Part shown: positions 62,113 to 64,000 of the stretch, piece by piece
Numbering within the stretch: the first letter of the stretch is position 1
Layout: every line of letters starts with the position of its first letter
Source: Chlorobiota bacterium
GTDB lineage: Bacteria > Bacteroidota > Ignavibacteria > OLB7
NCBI GenBank assembly: GCA_016700335.1
Contig: CP065014.1
Span: forward strand, 2,145,001-2,209,000
Length of the DNA: 64,000 bases
Direction: 5' to 3'
The notes under the pieces: generated by a model
Databases searched by the model: none
What the model was told of the DNA's origin: nothing
The model's input: the letters and a program-made list of their open reading frames with translations, nothing else
Position numbers and translations under genes: made by a program

Positions 62113-64000
62113 TCAGTTATTGATTGGAGTTTTAACTTGAACTTCCACTGTTCTACAATAGAATCTTCCTTCTGGTAAATCATTTGGATATAATGTTAAA
62201 GTTTCACCTGCACCAGTTACTTTATTTATTGGAGTGTTTAAAGCTTTTGAAGTTGCATTAGCCCTTTTTATTGAAAGCTCTGAATTGTGCACATCATCTC
62301 CTAATCTATCTGTATATCCTGTGATATCAACTTCTGAATTTTGTTTAATGCTTCTTTTAATCATTTCAACAATTTTCAAACTTGCTTGCTTTAATTCAGG
62401 TCTATCAAACTCAAAAGTGATTAATCTATAATTCTCAATAACCATATCTCCTATTCTATTTTCTTTTTTCTTTTGAATTGAAAGTTGATTTACAGGAATT
62501 TGAACAGTGTCAGTTACACTTCTTAGTAATGAATCAGTTAATGTAATTGTTGCATAAACAGGTTTGTTTGAGTTTAATTCCATTCGTCCATCCTTTATTA
62601 CATCCCATTCTAAATTACTATAGGATTTTGGATCAGTAAAATCTTGTAGTAACATTTGACCCTGATTAATTTGAGTTTGTAAATTTCTTACACCTGCTGG
62701 GGCGTTAATCTCAGGTACTAATTTGATTGATTTTGGTTCAACAGTTTTTATAGTATCTATCAATATAACTGGATCTAAAATTGCTTCCATATTTGAATAC
62801 AACTCAACTCTTCGATTCTCTGAAATACCGTCTATATCATTGATATTTGAAGGTGTTTCAGGTAAATTTCTAGATGAAATACTAATTCTAATTGGATCAA
62901 TTGAGAAAACTTCAGTTAAATATTTTTTAACATTTTCAGCTCTAGACTTTGATAATGAAGTATTATTGAGCTCCCAACTTTCATTTGAATTAGTTCCAAC
63001 TAATTTTAAAGTTGCAGTTGAATTATCTCGCATTCTTTTACCAACAATGTTCAAAATGTTATGGTAAACATCAAGTGTTTTTTCTGCAAAAAGTGATTTC
63101 TCTAAAAATTTATTTGCTGAATCATTATTTAATGTAACATATCTTTCTGGCAACACAAATGAACTTTGATCAAAGAATACATAATTCAAAAGTGGATGTA
63201 TTTGAGTGTTTATAAATTCTTCAACTTTAACCACAGGATTTTCTTTTTCTTGTCCGTTATTATCTATTCCAATAATTTTTAATTTAACTGCAATAGGTGG
63301 TAATGGTGGCTTTGGTTGCAATGGAGGTGGTTCAGGTGGTGGTAATAACCATTTTACTGCAATTCCTGCTCTAACTTGGCTTGCACTCCAATTTTTATCT
63401 GGTCTTAAATTATTTAGAGCAATTGATGTATAAAATTCAGGTACAAGTAGCAATCTTTTAGTTAAATTTAAAGGCAATTCATAATCACCATTCAATACAA
63501 ATGCTGTTCTATTAGAAGTTTCACTCATTGGTCCACTTGTTTTATTCCTAACCTTAGTATGAGTTCCATCATCATTAACAAACGAACCACTCTCAGGAGA
63601 AAGCAAGTATTCTTCTTGTTCATAATTAGCAATTGGCATAAAACCAAATTCCAATCCAGCTCTTAAATTCATAGCTTTTAAAACACTATAACCACATGTA
63701 AAATCCATTGAAATAATTCCTAAATTAGATTTGAATCTGTATTCAGTAATAGCAGAAACAGTATCACTTTTATCGGGAACGCTTACAGGACCAATATTAG
63801 CTTTGGTAGTCATTGAAGCATCTAATTGATAATAATTCAATCTTGCCATAAACCTAAATTTATTTAAAGGTATTTCAAACAATCCGCCAAAAGCAAACCC
63901 AATTCCACTACCATTCTCATATCCTAAATTATCAAAGTCGATACAAGTATTTGCCTCTGGAATACCCCTAAATAATTTAGCATAATGCATATTTAAGCCA
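62113..64000 (-). CDS. Outer-membrane protein with barrel and two OmpA domains (5' end off the right edge)
   Basis: The frame stays open to the window edge and no signal peptide is present, so the Met at 63990 is not the true start. Counting from that Met, residues 1-212 are an outer-membrane barrel (GIGFAFGGLFEIPLNKF, RAGLEFGFMPIANY, ASQVRAGIAVKWL). Residues 215-233 are a proline hinge (PPPEPPPLQPKPPLPP). Two OmpA-like domains follow: about 270-398 (YVFFDQSSFVL, SKSRAENVKKYL, ENRRVEL) and about 522-620 (LITFEFDRPEL, VDITGYTDRLGDDVHNSELSIKRANATSKAL). The second has the full peptidoglycan-binding pattern; the first lacks the usual G-x-T/A-D. The two domains are linked by a 110-residue beta-rich piece. 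Confidence 0.88.
   Translation of the reverse strand, partial: GLNMHYAKLFRGIPEANTCIDFDNLGYENGSGIGFAFGGLFEIPLNKFRFMARLNYYQLDASMTTKANIGPVSVPDKSDTVSAITEYRFKSNLGIISMDFTCGYSVLKAMNLRAGLEFGFMPIANYEQEEYLLSPESGSFVNDDGTHTKVRNKTSGPMSETSNRTAFVLNGDYELPLNLTKRLLLVPEFYTSIALNNLRPDKNWSASQVRAGIAVKWLLPPPEPPPLQPKPPLPPIAVKLKIIGIDNNGQEKENPVVKVEEFINTQIHPLLNYVFFDQSSFVLPERYVTLNNDSANKFLEKSLFAEKTLDVYHNILNIVGKRMRDNSTATLKLVGTNSNESWELNNTSLSKSRAENVKKYLTEVFSIDPIRISISSRNLPETPSNINDIDGISENRRVELYSNMEAILDPVILIDTIKTVEPKSIKLVPEINAPAGVRNLQTQINQGQMLLQDFTDPKSYSNLEWDVIKDGRMELNSNKPVYATITLTDSLLRSVTDTVQIPVNQLSIQKKKENRIGDMVIENYRLITFEFDRPELKQASLKIVEMIKRSIKQNSEVDITGYTDRLGDDVHNSELSIKRANATSKALNTPINKVTGAGETLTLYPNDLPEGRFYCRTVEVQVKTPINN

Noticed and set aside
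1..64000. tRNA, rRNA, CRISPR, insertion-sequence or prophage features
   Set aside because: No cloverleaf-like T-loop sequence, direct-repeat array, transposase, integrase or phage structural gene was found on reading the intergenic regions and proteins.

Overview
The window is an AT-rich bacterial chromosome segment (roughly 70% A+T by eye) with dense, ordinary bacterial gene organisation. Several traits point to the Bacteroidota/Chlorobiota superphylum. Four proteins end in type IX secretion (T9SS) type A sorting domains or something close to one. The RpoN protein starts with a Gln-rich segment. LptE sits beside a sigma-54 activator, and the order etfB-etfA-DUF151 nuclease is the one found in that group. 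There are OmpA proteins with thrombospondin type 3 repeats, and many upstream regions carry the TAnnTTTG -7 box of that group's primary sigma factor. Shine-Dalgarno sequences are weak or absent. A lineage near Ignavibacteria/Kapabacteria is my best guess, but it is inference. No rRNA, tRNA, CRISPR array, transposase or phage gene was seen.

Left part (1-12 kb): a truncated eukaryote-like ABCC/MRP exporter runs off the left edge, preceded by a leader with a terminator hairpin. Next come two ribosomal units on the minus strand (rpsB-tsf and rplM-rpsI), separated by a terminator, and a small outer-membrane-like protein. rpoN, a J-domain-like protein, pyrB and uvrB follow.

Middle (12-36 kb): a TonB-receptor-like barrel, DUF151-UVR nuclease, etfA/etfB, kdsA (lipopolysaccharide Kdo), trmH, a 619-base gap with a possible micropeptide and a terminator, nusB-DUF445, and a giant IgGFc-binding/T9SS surface protein. 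Then come a lamin-tail protein, a CESA-like glycosyltransferase, lptE, a sigma-54 activator, a stand-alone B12-binding protein, an acylating acetaldehyde dehydrogenase, and the run gltX / T9SS protein / BchI-like AAA+ ATPase / small hypothetical. At about 35.66-35.80 kb there is a non-coding stretch with its own -7 box. It holds three successive hairpins carrying a shared U-tract plus GGGUG loop, the last being an intrinsic terminator. I consider it the best candidate for something undescribed.

Right part (36-64 kb): TSP3-OmpA, obgE, a large unknown cytoplasmic protein, a BNR/sortilin-like T9SS protein, purL, an S9 peptidase and a secreted unknown. A surface-polysaccharide operon follows (DegT aminotransferase, SDR epimerase, RfbB, AsnB, O-antigen polymerase-like protein, GT4, second AsnB). 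The window ends with MscS, a hydroxymuconic-semialdehyde-type aldehyde dehydrogenase, a DUF4292 lipoprotein, and a barrel protein with two OmpA domains that runs off the right edge. Common themes are outer-membrane and envelope building (KdsA, LptE, glycan operon, OmpA proteins, T9SS cargo) and scattered housekeeping genes.
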